Shown: positions 16,775-24,626 of the stretch, one piece after another
Layout: the number at the start of each line of letters is the position of its first letter
Numbering within the stretch: the first letter of the stretch is position 1
Assembly (NCBI RefSeq): GCF_002866025.1
Contig: NZ_LNDE01000002.1
Span: forward strand, 434,001 to 498,000
From: Thermotoga sp. KOL6
GTDB taxonomy: Bacteria > Thermotogota > Thermotogae > Thermotogales > Thermotogaceae
Direction of reading: 5' to 3'
DNA: 64,000 nt
Notes under the pieces: model-generated
The model's database searches: none
Seen by the model: only the letters and a program-made list of their open reading frames with translations
Told to the model about the DNA's origin: nothing
Translations under genes and position numbers: made by a program

Positions 16775-17003
16775 CGATGTAATCGACCACATCTCCCACC
16801 GTTGAAATCTTTTCTAGGTCTGCATCGTCCACTTTCACTCCAAACTCGCTTTCAAAATCCATCACAAGATCAACAAGATCCAAAGAATCCGCGCCGAGAT
16901 CGTCTATGAGTTTCGCTTCTTCTGTAACTTGTGCTTCATCCACTCCAAGTTTCTCAGAGATTATGTTCTTCACTTTTGAAAAGATCTCCTCTCTGTTCGC
17001 CAC
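16758..17003 (-). CDS. acpP: Acyl carrier protein
   Basis: Carries acyl chains on a phosphopantetheine arm in fatty-acid synthesis. The attachment motif LGADSLDLVDLV places Ser at residue 40. The GTG at 17003 follows GAGGAGGTGGAAAA and gives 81 residues; the longer open frame to 17030 has no such site. It is acidic and all-helical as expected. It lies downstream of a metallo-beta-lactamase-fold gene on the same strand. The matching holo-ACP synthase gene is at 42879 in this window. Confidence 0.96.
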   Translation of the reverse strand: MANREEIFSKVKNIISEKLGVDEAQVTEEAKLIDDLGADSLDLVDLVMDFESEFGVKVDDADLEKISTVGDVVDYIEKKLG

Positions 17004-17036
17004 TTTTCCACCTCCTCTTAGTAGTGTCAAAACAAA

Positions 17037-18605
17037 TTATATCATGATTATACTATCGAGAAGGACCTTCTCGGGCCAGTTCGTACTGAACCAATTCGGG
17101 TTGAGAGTGTGAACCGGCACAATATAGTCAGGATTCACGGCTTCTATGAGGGTTTTCAAACTCTTTGGTGAAACATGACCTGATGCGTGGAATTCTTTGG
17201 TGAAAACAACCTTTTCATTTCGCTTTTCAATACCACGTGGTTTTATGTTGAAGTATTCGATCCAATTCAGGAAACGTCTTGCATCGATTTCTTGTTCTTC
17301 GGTGTACGCCTCACTGGTCGAATGAATGTAGACGGCTCCGTTCAATATCCTCTCATCGAGGTCGAGAATGTGGGGGAAATCCCAATAACCCGCAACGATC
17401 GCGTAATCACGAGGAGAGAAATTTATCTCCTCAGGATGAATGAGTATTTTCTCATCTCTTGCACGAATCAACGCTTCTTTCTCTAGGTTTATATAGCTTA
17501 TTTTACCTGGATGATACACTCTTATGTGGGATCTCTCCTCGTCAGTGAGTTTCCAAAGAGGTTCTATGCGCTCCATCTCTATGAGATAAGCATAATCTTT
17601 TGGCATGAGAACCAGCTTTCTTTCGTTTTCCATGCATACCCTTAGAAAGGTGAAAAGCCTTTCAAGATGTCTGGTTGGAAAGTCCACGAATATGAGATCT
17701 TTCGTCTTTTTGAAGACTTCCATTGCGTTGTCAAAAACGTCCTTTTCCGTGTTTTCAGTGTCTTCTTCTCTCGTTACTCTCGTACCTTCCACAATCAAGA
17801 CAAGAGGTTTTTTATCTTTCAGATTCTCAAAAAATCGAGTAGTTCGAAGGGAGAGCGACAGTCTCCTTTCGCCGAGGGTTTCCAACCAATATTTTTCTTC
17901 TTCAGTTGTTTCTGGACCTGTTCGGAAGTCACCCGTGTAAGCTATCCAAAAGTTGTCCACTCTGGTAACAAGACCAGCAGCACCGATAACAGAGTGGTAA
18001 ACGGGCTCGACGAGTAGCTCGTCTTTCCAAAGGGATGTGAGGTCCACTTTTTTGTATTCGTTTGGGAGAGTCTCCGGTTCTTTCGGGAAGGAAACAATTC
18101 TCGTGAGAGGTTCTGCGTCTTTTGTTCTGGGACTCACTCTGAGATCTTCTCTGACACCTCTTTCCACGTCTTTGTCTGTTGCCTTAACTCTCTTTTTCCC
18201 AACGAGTTGTGTAAGAACATTCGTATTACTCGTATTCACGCTGGCATTCATCACGGCAAGAGTTTCTGAGGTCATGAGGAGAGGAATTTTCTCGTTCACG
18301 AGGCCGATCATTCCTGTATGATCTGCATGTGCATGGCTCAAGAAAAGAAAGGAGTAATTCACGTGATCTTCGAAAGTTTCATCGAAGAGATCTTCCCGGT
18401 AGATGTTCAGTCGAGGAATCAAATTGAGCTTCAGAAGATCTTGTACTATCCTACCCGTTCGAGGATTCAAAAACTCTTCGAAAAACATACTCCAACGAGA
18501 AAAGTTGAGACCAAAATCCAATAGAAAAGCGTCGTTTTCAGAATCAACAACTCTGATCTTGTTTCCCCCTATGTTTCTGTGACCATCGAATATTTCTATC
18601 CTCAC
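17037..18605 (-). CDS. Metallo-beta-lactamase-fold protein, beta-CASP nuclease-like
   Basis: The metal motif SHAHADH (His91, His93, Asp95, His96) is followed by the third motif AYTGDFRTG. The region after it resembles a beta-CASP insertion and ends with HASGHVSPKSLKTLIEAVNPDYIVPVH, very close to the RNase J/CPSF-type C-terminal motif. This suggests an RNA or DNA hydrolase, but the long middle part with VIVEGTRVTREED differs from RNase J and the substrate is uncertain. The GTG at 18605 follows TTGGGGGGATTCC; the longer frame to 18644 has no ribosome site. Its start lies 62 nt inside the end of the upstream Uri-type gene. Confidence 0.75.
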   Translation of the reverse strand: MRIEIFDGHRNIGGNKIRVVDSENDAFLLDFGLNFSRWSMFFEEFLNPRTGRIVQDLLKLNLIPRLNIYREDLFDETFEDHVNYSFLFLSHAHADHTGMIGLVNEKIPLLMTSETLAVMNASVNTSNTNVLTQLVGKKRVKATDKDVERGVREDLRVSPRTKDAEPLTRIVSFPKEPETLPNEYKKVDLTSLWKDELLVEPVYHSVIGAAGLVTRVDNFWIAYTGDFRTGPETTEEEKYWLETLGERRLSLSLRTTRFFENLKDKKPLVLIVEGTRVTREEDTENTEKDVFDNAMEVFKKTKDLIFVDFPTRHLERLFTFLRVCMENERKLVLMPKDYAYLIEMERIEPLWKLTDEERSHIRVYHPGKISYINLEKEALIRARDEKILIHPEEINFSPRDYAIVAGYWDFPHILDLDERILNGAVYIHSTSEAYTEEQEIDARRFLNWIEYFNIKPRGIEKRNEKVVFTKEFHASGHVSPKSLKTLIEAVNPDYIVPVHTLNPNWFSTNWPEKVLLDSIIMI

Positions 18606-18975
18606 GGAATCCCCCCAAGATCGAAAAAAGCTTTGAAGGAACAACGCGGAACAAATTTGTTTTTACTTTCAGATCGCTCGCTCCAAATTCCCCGATACCC
18701 TCAAAATGATATGATAGCACACGCGAAACCTCTTCTTCTATTCTTTTTCCTTGAAACATGATCAGACCTGCAATCTGTGAGTATTCCAGAAGATAATCGA
18801 TGTGCCATTGTTTCTTCTCCGGTCCCAAAAAGTAACGGGGGATTCTTTTGGAGAATCCCCCCATTGCAGATCCCACATACGCGTAGTATCCAGGTTCCAA
18901 ACGTGCGGCTTTCTTTCCATATTTTAAGGTGATTCTTTTAGAGAGTTTTAAAAGCAAAACATAAGTTCCTCTCAT
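18544..18975 (-). CDS. Uri-type (DUF123) GIY-YIG-like protein
   Basis: The order GTYVLLL at the N-terminus, PGYYAYVGSAMGGFSKRIPRY and KQWHIDYLLEYS fits the DUF123/Uri family, a compact GIY-YIG-related nuclease-like fold. The family's usual C-terminal GASDL...LFRV block follows. The last ~25 residues (after ILGGF) are charged and translated from DNA that also encodes the start of the metallo-beta-lactamase gene in another frame, so they may be non-essential. It overlaps the cysK stop by 4 nt (ATGA). Function is unknown; nuclease activity is inferred from the fold. Confidence 0.7.
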   Translation of the reverse strand: MRGTYVLLLKLSKRITLKYGKKAARLEPGYYAYVGSAMGGFSKRIPRYFLGPEKKQWHIDYLLEYSQIAGLIMFQGKRIEEEVSRVLSYHFEGIGEFGASDLKVKTNLFRVVPSKLFSILGGFREDRNIRWSQKHRGKQDQSC

Positions 18976-19847
18976 AGGATGCTCAGGTATCTCTCAGAAT
19001 GATCAGGGGCGACGGTCACGATTCTTGCATCTTTTCCGAATCTTTTTGCGACCTTCAAAGCGGCAGCAACATTGGCCCCAGAGGAAACACCAACGAGTAA
19101 GCCTTCTTTTTTCGCAAGAAACCTTGCCATGTCGTAGGCTTCTTCGTCTTCGACGGTTATCACTTCATCTATGACGGATCTATCCAGGATTTTGGGTACA
19201 AAACCTGCCCCGATTCCTTGGATTGAATGTTTGCCGGGTTGACCACCTGAGAGAACAGGGGATTTTGCAGGTTCTACGGCTATTACTTTTACTTTGTCAC
19301 CAAAGAATGTTTTCAAAACCCTTCCAACGCCGCTTATCGTTCCACCTGTACCTACTCCCGCAACGAAAGCGTCTATTTTGTAGTCCATTTGTGTCAAAAT
19401 CTCCGGTCCGGTCGTTATCTGATGTGAATAAACGTTAAACGGGTTTTCAAATTGTTGAAGCATATGAGCTCCCGTTTCACGGGCGATCTCTTGGGCCTTT
19501 TCTACAGCCCCCTTCATTCCCAATTCCCCGGGAGTGAGAACTAGTTCTGCACCAAGCATTTGAAGAACTTTTCTTCTTTCCACGCTCATCGTCTCAGGCA
19601 TCGTTAGGATCACGCGGTATCCTTTTTTTGCGGCGATCATAGCGATGGCGATTCCCATGTTCCCACTCGTTGGTTCCACTATGCCGTTTTTGAGGAGTCC
19701 TCTCTTTTCGGCGTCCAAAATCATGAAAAGAGCGGGTCTATCCTTAACACTACCACCGGGATTGTTTTTCTCCAGTTTCAAGAATATCCTCGAATCCACT
19801 GAATCGAGTTTCACTATTGGTGTCTTCCCTATCAGTCTTTCCATCAT
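18972..19847 (-). CDS. cysK: Cysteine synthase (O-acetylserine sulfhydrylase)
   Basis: PLP enzyme making cysteine from O-acetylserine and sulfide. PLP Lys35 lies in NPGGSVKDRPA, the substrate loop is EPTSGNMGIAIA, and the phosphate loop is GTGGTISGVGR. VSSGANVAAAL follows near the C-terminus. Length 291 is slightly short but complete. The start ATGATGGAAAG is set by GGAGGGAGG, and lies 98 nt inside the cysE reading frame. Cysteine is needed for the iron-sulfur and rubredoxin proteins of this organism. Confidence 0.95.
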   Translation of the reverse strand: MMERLIGKTPIVKLDSVDSRIFLKLEKNNPGGSVKDRPALFMILDAEKRGLLKNGIVEPTSGNMGIAIAMIAAKKGYRVILTMPETMSVERRKVLQMLGAELVLTPGELGMKGAVEKAQEIARETGAHMLQQFENPFNVYSHQITTGPEILTQMDYKIDAFVAGVGTGGTISGVGRVLKTFFGDKVKVIAVEPAKSPVLSGGQPGKHSIQGIGAGFVPKILDRSVIDEVITVEDEEAYDMARFLAKKEGLLVGVSSGANVAAALKVAKRFGKDARIVTVAPDHSERYLSIL

Positions 19848-20421
19848 GGCAGAATTCCTCCCTCCATTTGACTATTTTTGCCGGAACACCAACAACTACC
19901 GCGTTGTCAGGAATGTCTTCTAACACAACCGCATTCGCTCCAATAACAACGTTGTTCCCCACTTTTATTGGTCCGAGTACCTTGGCACCCGTTCCAATCA
20001 TCACGTTCTCACCGATATCCGGATGTCTCTTTCCACTACAAGGTTTCTTTGTTCCCAGCGTTACTCCATGGTAGATGAGAGTACCTCTTCCTACAGTGGC
20101 AGTACTTCCTATGACCACTCCTATCCCGTGGTCTATCACAACACCAGGAGCTATCTCGGCAGCTGGATGGATATCCATGGAGAACACCGTACGAACGAAG
20201 TGGTACAAAAGATAGGCGAGAATTTTGAGTTTCCATTTGTAGAGAAAATGAGCGAATCTGTACCACATGAGACCTTGAAAAGAAGCGTAAAAGAAAAAGA
20301 CTTGTAGCTTACTTTCCGCGGCGGGATCGAGTTTCAAGTACATCTCTAGATCTTCGGAAATGTACTTGAAGACATTCACAAAATCTCTGAAGAACTCACC
20401 AACCTTCTTGAACAACCGCAT
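19750..20421 (-). CDS. cysE: Serine O-acetyltransferase
   Basis: Makes O-acetylserine for cysK. The helical N-terminal part is followed by a left-handed beta-helix of hexapeptide repeats from about residue 84 (DIHPAAEIAPGVVIDHGIGVVIG to AVVVGVPAKIVK), including the catalytic DH...H pair and RHPDIG. The last 33 residues are read from DNA that also encodes the start of cysK, and the protein ends KQSRW rather than with the C-terminal Ile usually used to dock into CysK. Start ATG is at 20421; the ribosome site is weak. The two genes surely form one operon. Confidence 0.93.
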   Translation of the reverse strand: MRLFKKVGEFFRDFVNVFKYISEDLEMYLKLDPAAESKLQVFFFYASFQGLMWYRFAHFLYKWKLKILAYLLYHFVRTVFSMDIHPAAEIAPGVVIDHGIGVVIGSTATVGRGTLIYHGVTLGTKKPCSGKRHPDIGENVMIGTGAKVLGPIKVGNNVVIGANAVVLEDIPDNAVVVGVPAKIVKWREEFCHDGKTDREDTNSETRFSGFEDILETGEKQSRW

Positions 20422-20465
20422 CCCGATGCCATATCCACCACCTCCAAATCTCGTTATCCGACCTA

Positions 20466-20474
20466 ATTATATCA
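20466..20474 (-). promoter_or_regulatory. Extended -10 promoter of cysE-cysK operon
   Basis: On the minus strand the sequence is TTGATATAAT: TATAAT (20471-20466) preceded by TGA, an extended -10. No good -35 is seen 17 nt upstream (TTTTAT). I saw no T-box or other riboswitch fold in the roughly 45 nt leader. Confidence 0.5.
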
Positions 20475-20531
20475 ACCTAATTGTTAAGATAAAAGAAACA
20501 CTTACATCACAAAAAGGTGAATCTCTTCACT

Positions 20532-20559
20532 TTGGCACAAGAGGCTTTGATAGTATATT
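20532..20559 (+). promoter_or_regulatory. Promoter of tatD
   Basis: TTGGCA at 20532-20537, 16-nt spacer and TATATT at 20554-20559. The ATG at 20583 follows after GGAGGGGATTTTCA. Confidence 0.65.
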
Positions 20560-20582
20560 AGCATGTGAGGAGGGGATTTTCA

Positions 20583-21344
20583 ATGGTGGACACACATACT
20601 CATCTCCACTTTCATCAATTCGACGAAGATAGAAAAAAGATAGTTGAAAACTTCGAAAAAGATGGGATTTCATTTGTTGTGAATGTAGGTGTGAATTTGG
20701 AGGATTCGAAAAAAAGTCTGGAGATTTCTAGCTTGAGTGAAAAGATTTTCTGTGCGGTTGGTGTGCATCCTCATGACGCAAAAGATGTATCGGAAGGTTT
20801 CACGTACTACCTTGAAAAACTTGCAAGAAGCGAAAAGGTTGTGGCCATTGGGGAAACGGGGCTCGATTTCTTCAGAAATCTTTCTCCTGCGGAAATTCAA
20901 AAGAAGGTGTTCATAGAACAGATAGCTCTCGCGCGTCGCCTGAATTTACCCCTTGTTGTCCACATCAGAGACGCATACAAAGAGGCTTACGAGATCTTGA
21001 AAGACGAAAATCTTCCGGAAAGGAGAGGGGTGATCCACGCTTTTTCATCGAATTTGGAGTGGGCTAAAAGGTTCATCAATCTTGGATTTTTTCTTGGGAT
21101 AGGAGGGCCTGTGACTTATCCGAAAAACGATTCTCTGAGAGAAGCTGTGAGAAGAATAGGCCTCGAGTTCATCGTGTTGGAAACGGATTGTCCGTTTTTG
21201 CCTCCACAACCTCTCAGAGGAAAAAGGAACGAACCGAAGTACTTAAAGTATGTCATGAATACGTTATCTGAAATGCTTGGTGTCTCCATTTCAAAGGTGG
21301 ACGAGATGACAACGGAAAATGCCATAAAACTTTTCAAGGGGTGA
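20583..21344 (+). CDS. tatD: TatD-family metal-dependent deoxyribonuclease
   Basis: Amidohydrolase-type TIM-barrel hydrolase. The first metal pair is in VDTHTHLHFHQF (HxH at residues 4 and 6), followed by AIGETGLDFFRN with the bridging Glu, VVHIRDA and GVIHAFSS histidines, and ETDCPFLPPQPLRGKRNEP with the final Asp. The ATG is used because GGAGGGG precedes it; an upstream GTG at 20565 would bury the ribosome site. In other bacteria the family acts in DNA repair and as 3'-5' nuclease; the role here is inferred from that. Confidence 0.93.
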   Translation: MVDTHTHLHFHQFDEDRKKIVENFEKDGISFVVNVGVNLEDSKKSLEISSLSEKIFCAVGVHPHDAKDVSEGFTYYLEKLARSEKVVAIGETGLDFFRNLSPAEIQKKVFIEQIALARRLNLPLVVHIRDAYKEAYEILKDENLPERRGVIHAFSSNLEWAKRFINLGFFLGIGGPVTYPKNDSLREAVRRIGLEFIVLETDCPFLPPQPLRGKRNEPKYLKYVMNTLSEMLGVSISKVDEMTTENAIKLFKG

Positions 21345-21348
21345 GAAG

Positions 21349-22482
21349 ATGATACCTCTGTTCGATCTTACAAGGCAGTACGAGAGAATCAGAGGAGAAA
21401 TCTTGAATGCTGTGGACAAAGTGATATCTTCCGGGAGAGTCATATTAGGACCAAACGTTGAAAGTCTCGAGAAAGAAATAGCCAACTTCGTTGGTGTAGG
21501 GTATGGAGTGGGAGTTGCGAGTGGGAGCGATGCCCTTCTCATTGCACTGAGAGCCATGGGTGTTGGGAAAGGGGATACAGTAGTCACAACTCCGTACACT
21601 TTTTTCGCCACTGCAAGCGCTCCTTACAGACTCAATGCAAGAGTGATGTTCATCGATGTGGAAAAGGACACGTTCAACATGGACTTGGATCAGTTGGAAT
21701 GGGTTTTGAAGAAAGAAAAGGTGAAGGCGGTGATACCTGTTCACCTTTTTGGAAGAACGATGGATTTGGAGGCTTTGAGCTTTTTAAGGGAGAGGTACAA
21801 TGTGAAGATTCTGGAAGACTGTGCTCAGTCGATCGGTTCCGAGTGGAAGTTTTCCAATGGAGAAATAAAGAGAAGTGGGTCAGTTGGAGATGCGGCAGTC
21901 TTTTCCTTCTTTCCAACCAAGAACCTGGGGACTTACGGTGATGGTGGAATGATAGTGACTAACGATGAGGAAATAGCGCAAAAAAGCAGGTTTTTGAGGG
22001 TTCACGGTGCGAAGAAGAAATATTTCCACGACGAGGTAGGATACAACTCGAGACTTGACGAAATTCACGCTGCAATCTTGAAAGTGAAGTTCAAGTATTT
22101 GGAGAAATGGATTGAAGAAAGAGTAAGAGTGGCTAGGAGTTATCAAAAGTACTTCGAAGAGAAGAAACTACCCGTTGAATATCCTAAAGTAGAAGAAAGG
22201 GGATACAAATATCACGTTTTTCATCAGTACGTTATCTTGTTCGAAGACGAAATTACAAGAGATAGAGTAAAAGAAGGCCTCTCACGAAGAGGCGTGCAAA
22301 CTGCCATCTATTATCCACTACCGCTTCATCTTCAGGTATGCTTTAAGGATCTTGGATACAAAGAAGGAGATTTTCCCGTTGCGGAGTCACTTTCCAAGAG
22401 AAGTCTAGCACTTCCTATGTTTCCAGAGATGAAAGACGAAGAGATAGAAGAAGTGGTTAACACTTTGGAGCTGTTTCTTTAA
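21349..22482 (+). CDS. DegT/DnrJ/EryC1 family sugar aminotransferase
   Basis: PLP-dependent aminotransferase for nucleotide keto-sugars. ASGSDALLIALRAMG binds the cofactor phosphate, DCAQSIGSEW carries the ring-binding Asp, and FSFFPTKNLGTYGDGG contains the PLP lysine. The C-terminal YHVFHQYVIL and QTAIYYPLPLHLQ are typical of the family. Length 377 is complete. Such enzymes provide amino sugars for surface glycans, which fits the Wzz-like and CsaB genes elsewhere in this window, though no nucleotide-sugar pathway lies beside it. It follows tatD after 4 nt. Confidence 0.92.
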   Translation: MIPLFDLTRQYERIRGEILNAVDKVISSGRVILGPNVESLEKEIANFVGVGYGVGVASGSDALLIALRAMGVGKGDTVVTTPYTFFATASAPYRLNARVMFIDVEKDTFNMDLDQLEWVLKKEKVKAVIPVHLFGRTMDLEALSFLRERYNVKILEDCAQSIGSEWKFSNGEIKRSGSVGDAAVFSFFPTKNLGTYGDGGMIVTNDEEIAQKSRFLRVHGAKKKYFHDEVGYNSRLDEIHAAILKVKFKYLEKWIEERVRVARSYQKYFEEKKLPVEYPKVEERGYKYHVFHQYVILFEDEITRDRVKEGLSRRGVQTAIYYPLPLHLQVCFKDLGYKEGDFPVAESLSKRSLALPMFPEMKDEEIEEVVNTLELFL

Positions 22483-23075
22483 GCTAAATCTCTTATCACT
22501 CTCAAGGTAGCTTTCGCTACGGCTTTCAGGAAATCTCCTTCTAGAGGAGCAACACCAACTTCTGCCCTTTCTTTCTCGTTATCTTGAACGGTGAGATGAA
22601 CAAGAACAAATTCTTTTCCGGCCAGAAAAGCTTTTTGAACATCATCAACTGAAACTGGAGAGTCCAAATCGAAAGCCTCAATCACAGCTTCACCGACTAT
22701 CCTGGGAAGATTTGTGGAGGTGCCCGGTCCTACAGATTCTCCTGTTAGTTCTTCTTCCTCGAAAGGATTGTTAATTGTAACTCTCACCTGTTTCTTTTTT
22801 CCATGATCTTTCACTTCAATAGAAGTGATCTCGTAGGATGCTGTTGGAGAATATCTTCCTTGGCTGAGTTGTGCTACACTGATTATTCTTCTGTCCAATT
22901 TCATTCCGAGAGAAGCAAGGGCGACAGTTTCGATATCTCGGACGATCTGTTTTGGGTTTCTGGAAGGGTCTGCTATGACGTGTATTTCCCTCGGCTGTCC
23001 ATCTTCTTCCACCACTTTTACGGAGATGACTCCCGAAATCTTGGATATGATGTCCTCCAAAGTTTTTGCACTCAT
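22479..23075 (-). CDS. Conserved protein of unknown function (two-module, paralogue A)
   Basis: No function known to me. The N-terminal module (about residues 5-70) has EIHVIADPSRNPKQIVRDIETVA and DRRIISVAQL, a segment I have seen in uncharacterised proteins of other anaerobes and actinobacteria. The C-terminal module (about 80-198) is a mixed alpha/beta unit with LPRIVGEAVIEAF, VSVDDVQKAFLAGKEFVLVHLTV and GDFLKAVAKATLRVIRDL. ATG at 23075 follows GTGGGGGG. A divergently degraded paralogue lies just upstream. A possible promoter is TTTACA-17-GATAAA around 23104-23132. It is convergent with the aminotransferase, with overlapping stop codons. Confidence 0.75.
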   Translation of the reverse strand: MSAKTLEDIISKISGVISVKVVEEDGQPREIHVIADPSRNPKQIVRDIETVALASLGMKLDRRIISVAQLSQGRYSPTASYEITSIEVKDHGKKKQVRVTINNPFEEEELTGESVGPGTSTNLPRIVGEAVIEAFDLDSPVSVDDVQKAFLAGKEFVLVHLTVQDNEKERAEVGVAPLEGDFLKAVAKATLRVIRDLA

Positions 23076-23139
23076 TCGAATACCCCCCACTGTGTCTTTG
23101 AGTACTATTTTATCACATAAAAGAAAGTTTATGTAAATC

Positions 23140-23622
23140 TCATTCCCATTCTATTTTCATAGGAGATTTCAACAGGGCGTCTATCACAGAAAAAATCATT
23201 GTAGTCAGAAAATCCCCCTGGAACAGAGCAACTCCCACACTCCAATCTTCTTTACCGTTTTTGGAAAAAGATAGGTGAACGAAGACAAACTTTTTTCCTG
23301 CAAGATTAACACATTGAAAGTCGTCAACTGAAATTGCCTTCGAAGGATTCAAGGCGTTTGCCACAGCTTCTCCGACAAGGCGTGGTAGATTCTTATCTGT
23401 TCTTACCCCACTACTCTCGCCGGAGACTTCTGAACCACTCGGCCCTTTCAGAGTGATTTTTACGTTGTACGTCTTTTTTTTCGCCTCTATTCTCAGTTCC
23501 GATATATAAAAAGAATGTTTGTAACTTTGACAAGGAAAAAAATCCTTTATCATCGTATTTAGCGTTCCTTCATCATAATAAATAACCTCTCCGTTCTTTT
23601 TTATGATGGGTATTTTTTTCAT
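23140..23622 (-). CDS. Conserved protein of unknown function (shortened paralogue B)
   Basis: It shares the C-terminal module with the next gene downstream: LPRLVGEAVANAL, ISVDDFQCVNLAGKKFVFVHLSF and QGDFLTTMIFSVIDALL align block by block. The N-terminal module is reduced to a short unrelated-looking stretch (MKKIPIIKKNGEVIYYDEG) and lacks the EIHV/PKQIVRD block. The pair is probably a tandem duplication followed by divergence. The ATG follows GGAGGGATGAAAG. It lies head-to-head with the flagellar operon, so shared regulation is possible but unproven. Confidence 0.7.
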   Translation of the reverse strand: MKKIPIIKKNGEVIYYDEGTLNTMIKDFFPCQSYKHSFYISELRIEAKKKTYNVKITLKGPSGSEVSGESSGVRTDKNLPRLVGEAVANALNPSKAISVDDFQCVNLAGKKFVFVHLSFSKNGKEDWSVGVALFQGDFLTTMIFSVIDALLKSPMKIEWE

Positions 23623-23711
23623 CTTTCATCCCTCCATGAAAATTCTACCATTCTGTTTAGGAAAAAAACGAACGCTTGTAGAAGAATGGAAGCGAGGGAG
23701 GTAGATACACG

Positions 23712-24626
23712 TTGCCAAAGAGGGGAAAAAGTCTTCTCGTGGCATTTCTCATAACATTTCTTGTTCTAGTAATACTCTTCATGTACGGATATGTTTCTTT
23801 TGAGGTAAACAGAATATACGGTGGAAAAATAGTCCCCTTCGAAGATTGGAGGAGCTATATTGCCTTTTTAGCTTCTAAGGTTCCTTTTTTGAAAGACCGT
23901 ATCAATTATCAGCCGTTAAGGGCTGAAACACCAGCTGAATATTATACGAGAATATATCACAAGTACATAGAGATATACAATCAAAAAATAGAGGAGATGA
24001 CTGAAAAAGAAAAAGAGTTAGAAGAGATGTCAAAAGTTCTTGAAGCACGTAAGACAGTTGTTGATCAAATGATAGAAGAAATTCAAAAAATGAAAGAAGA
24101 GTTAATTAAAGAAAGAAACGATCTTGAATCTTACAAAAAGCAAGTAGACGAACTTATAAATGTACTTTTGAACACCGATCCCAGAAATCTTGCAAACGCG
24201 TTGAACAGTGTGGATGACACCACTTTGGCAGTGATATTCAAAAGGGCCGATCCAACCTACGCTGGTGAATTTTTAGAATCTCTTTCTAGTGTTAATCCGC
24301 AAAAAGCGGCGAGGGTGATGGAAATCATGGTAGGAGTGGATAGCACTGTAGAGAAATTGGAGGCTCTCGTGAAGCAAGCGGAAGAGGCAGTGAAACAGAT
24401 GGTGGAAAGAGAGAGTCAACTTTTCTATAAGGAAACTTATTTGAAGGTATTGGCAAGCGCTTTGAACAACCTTTCTCCAGATGTTGCGGTTAGTTTTCTA
24501 AAGGCAGAAGGAGTGGATCCCGAAACTTTGAGAACGATACTTTCCATGATGGATAGAGAGAAAGCATCTATTCTGGTTCAATACATTGTGCAGAACGCTC
24601 TGGAACTTTTGGAGGAGAAAAGATGA
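23712..24626 (+). CDS. MotE-like flagellar membrane coiled-coil protein
   Basis: One transmembrane helix (about residues 8-30) is followed by a long coiled coil (about 85-150) and a helical MgtE-N/FliG-M-like domain with LNTDPRNLANALNSVDDTTLAVIFKRADP and LSSVNPQKAARVMEIM. This architecture matches MotE, a periplasmic chaperone for motor proteins in epsilonproteobacteria; here it heads a flagellar operon. There is a second similar helical repeat at the end. TTG start follows GGGAGGTAG. It overlaps fliK by 4 nt. No clear consensus promoter lies in the 89-bp gap upstream. Confidence 0.65.
   Translation: MPKRGKSLLVAFLITFLVLVILFMYGYVSFEVNRIYGGKIVPFEDWRSYIAFLASKVPFLKDRINYQPLRAETPAEYYTRIYHKYIEIYNQKIEEMTEKEKELEEMSKVLEARKTVVDQMIEEIQKMKEELIKERNDLESYKKQVDELINVLLNTDPRNLANALNSVDDTTLAVIFKRADPTYAGEFLESLSSVNPQKAARVMEIMVGVDSTVEKLEALVKQAEEAVKQMVERESQLFYKETYLKVLASALNNLSPDVAVSFLKAEGVDPETLRTILSMMDREKASILVQYIVQNALELLEEKR

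Noticed and set aside
20422-20582. T-box or other riboswitch ahead of cysE-cysK
   Set aside because: I looked for a T-box-like sequence and for a stem leading to a T-run and found none; the leader is only about 45 nt.
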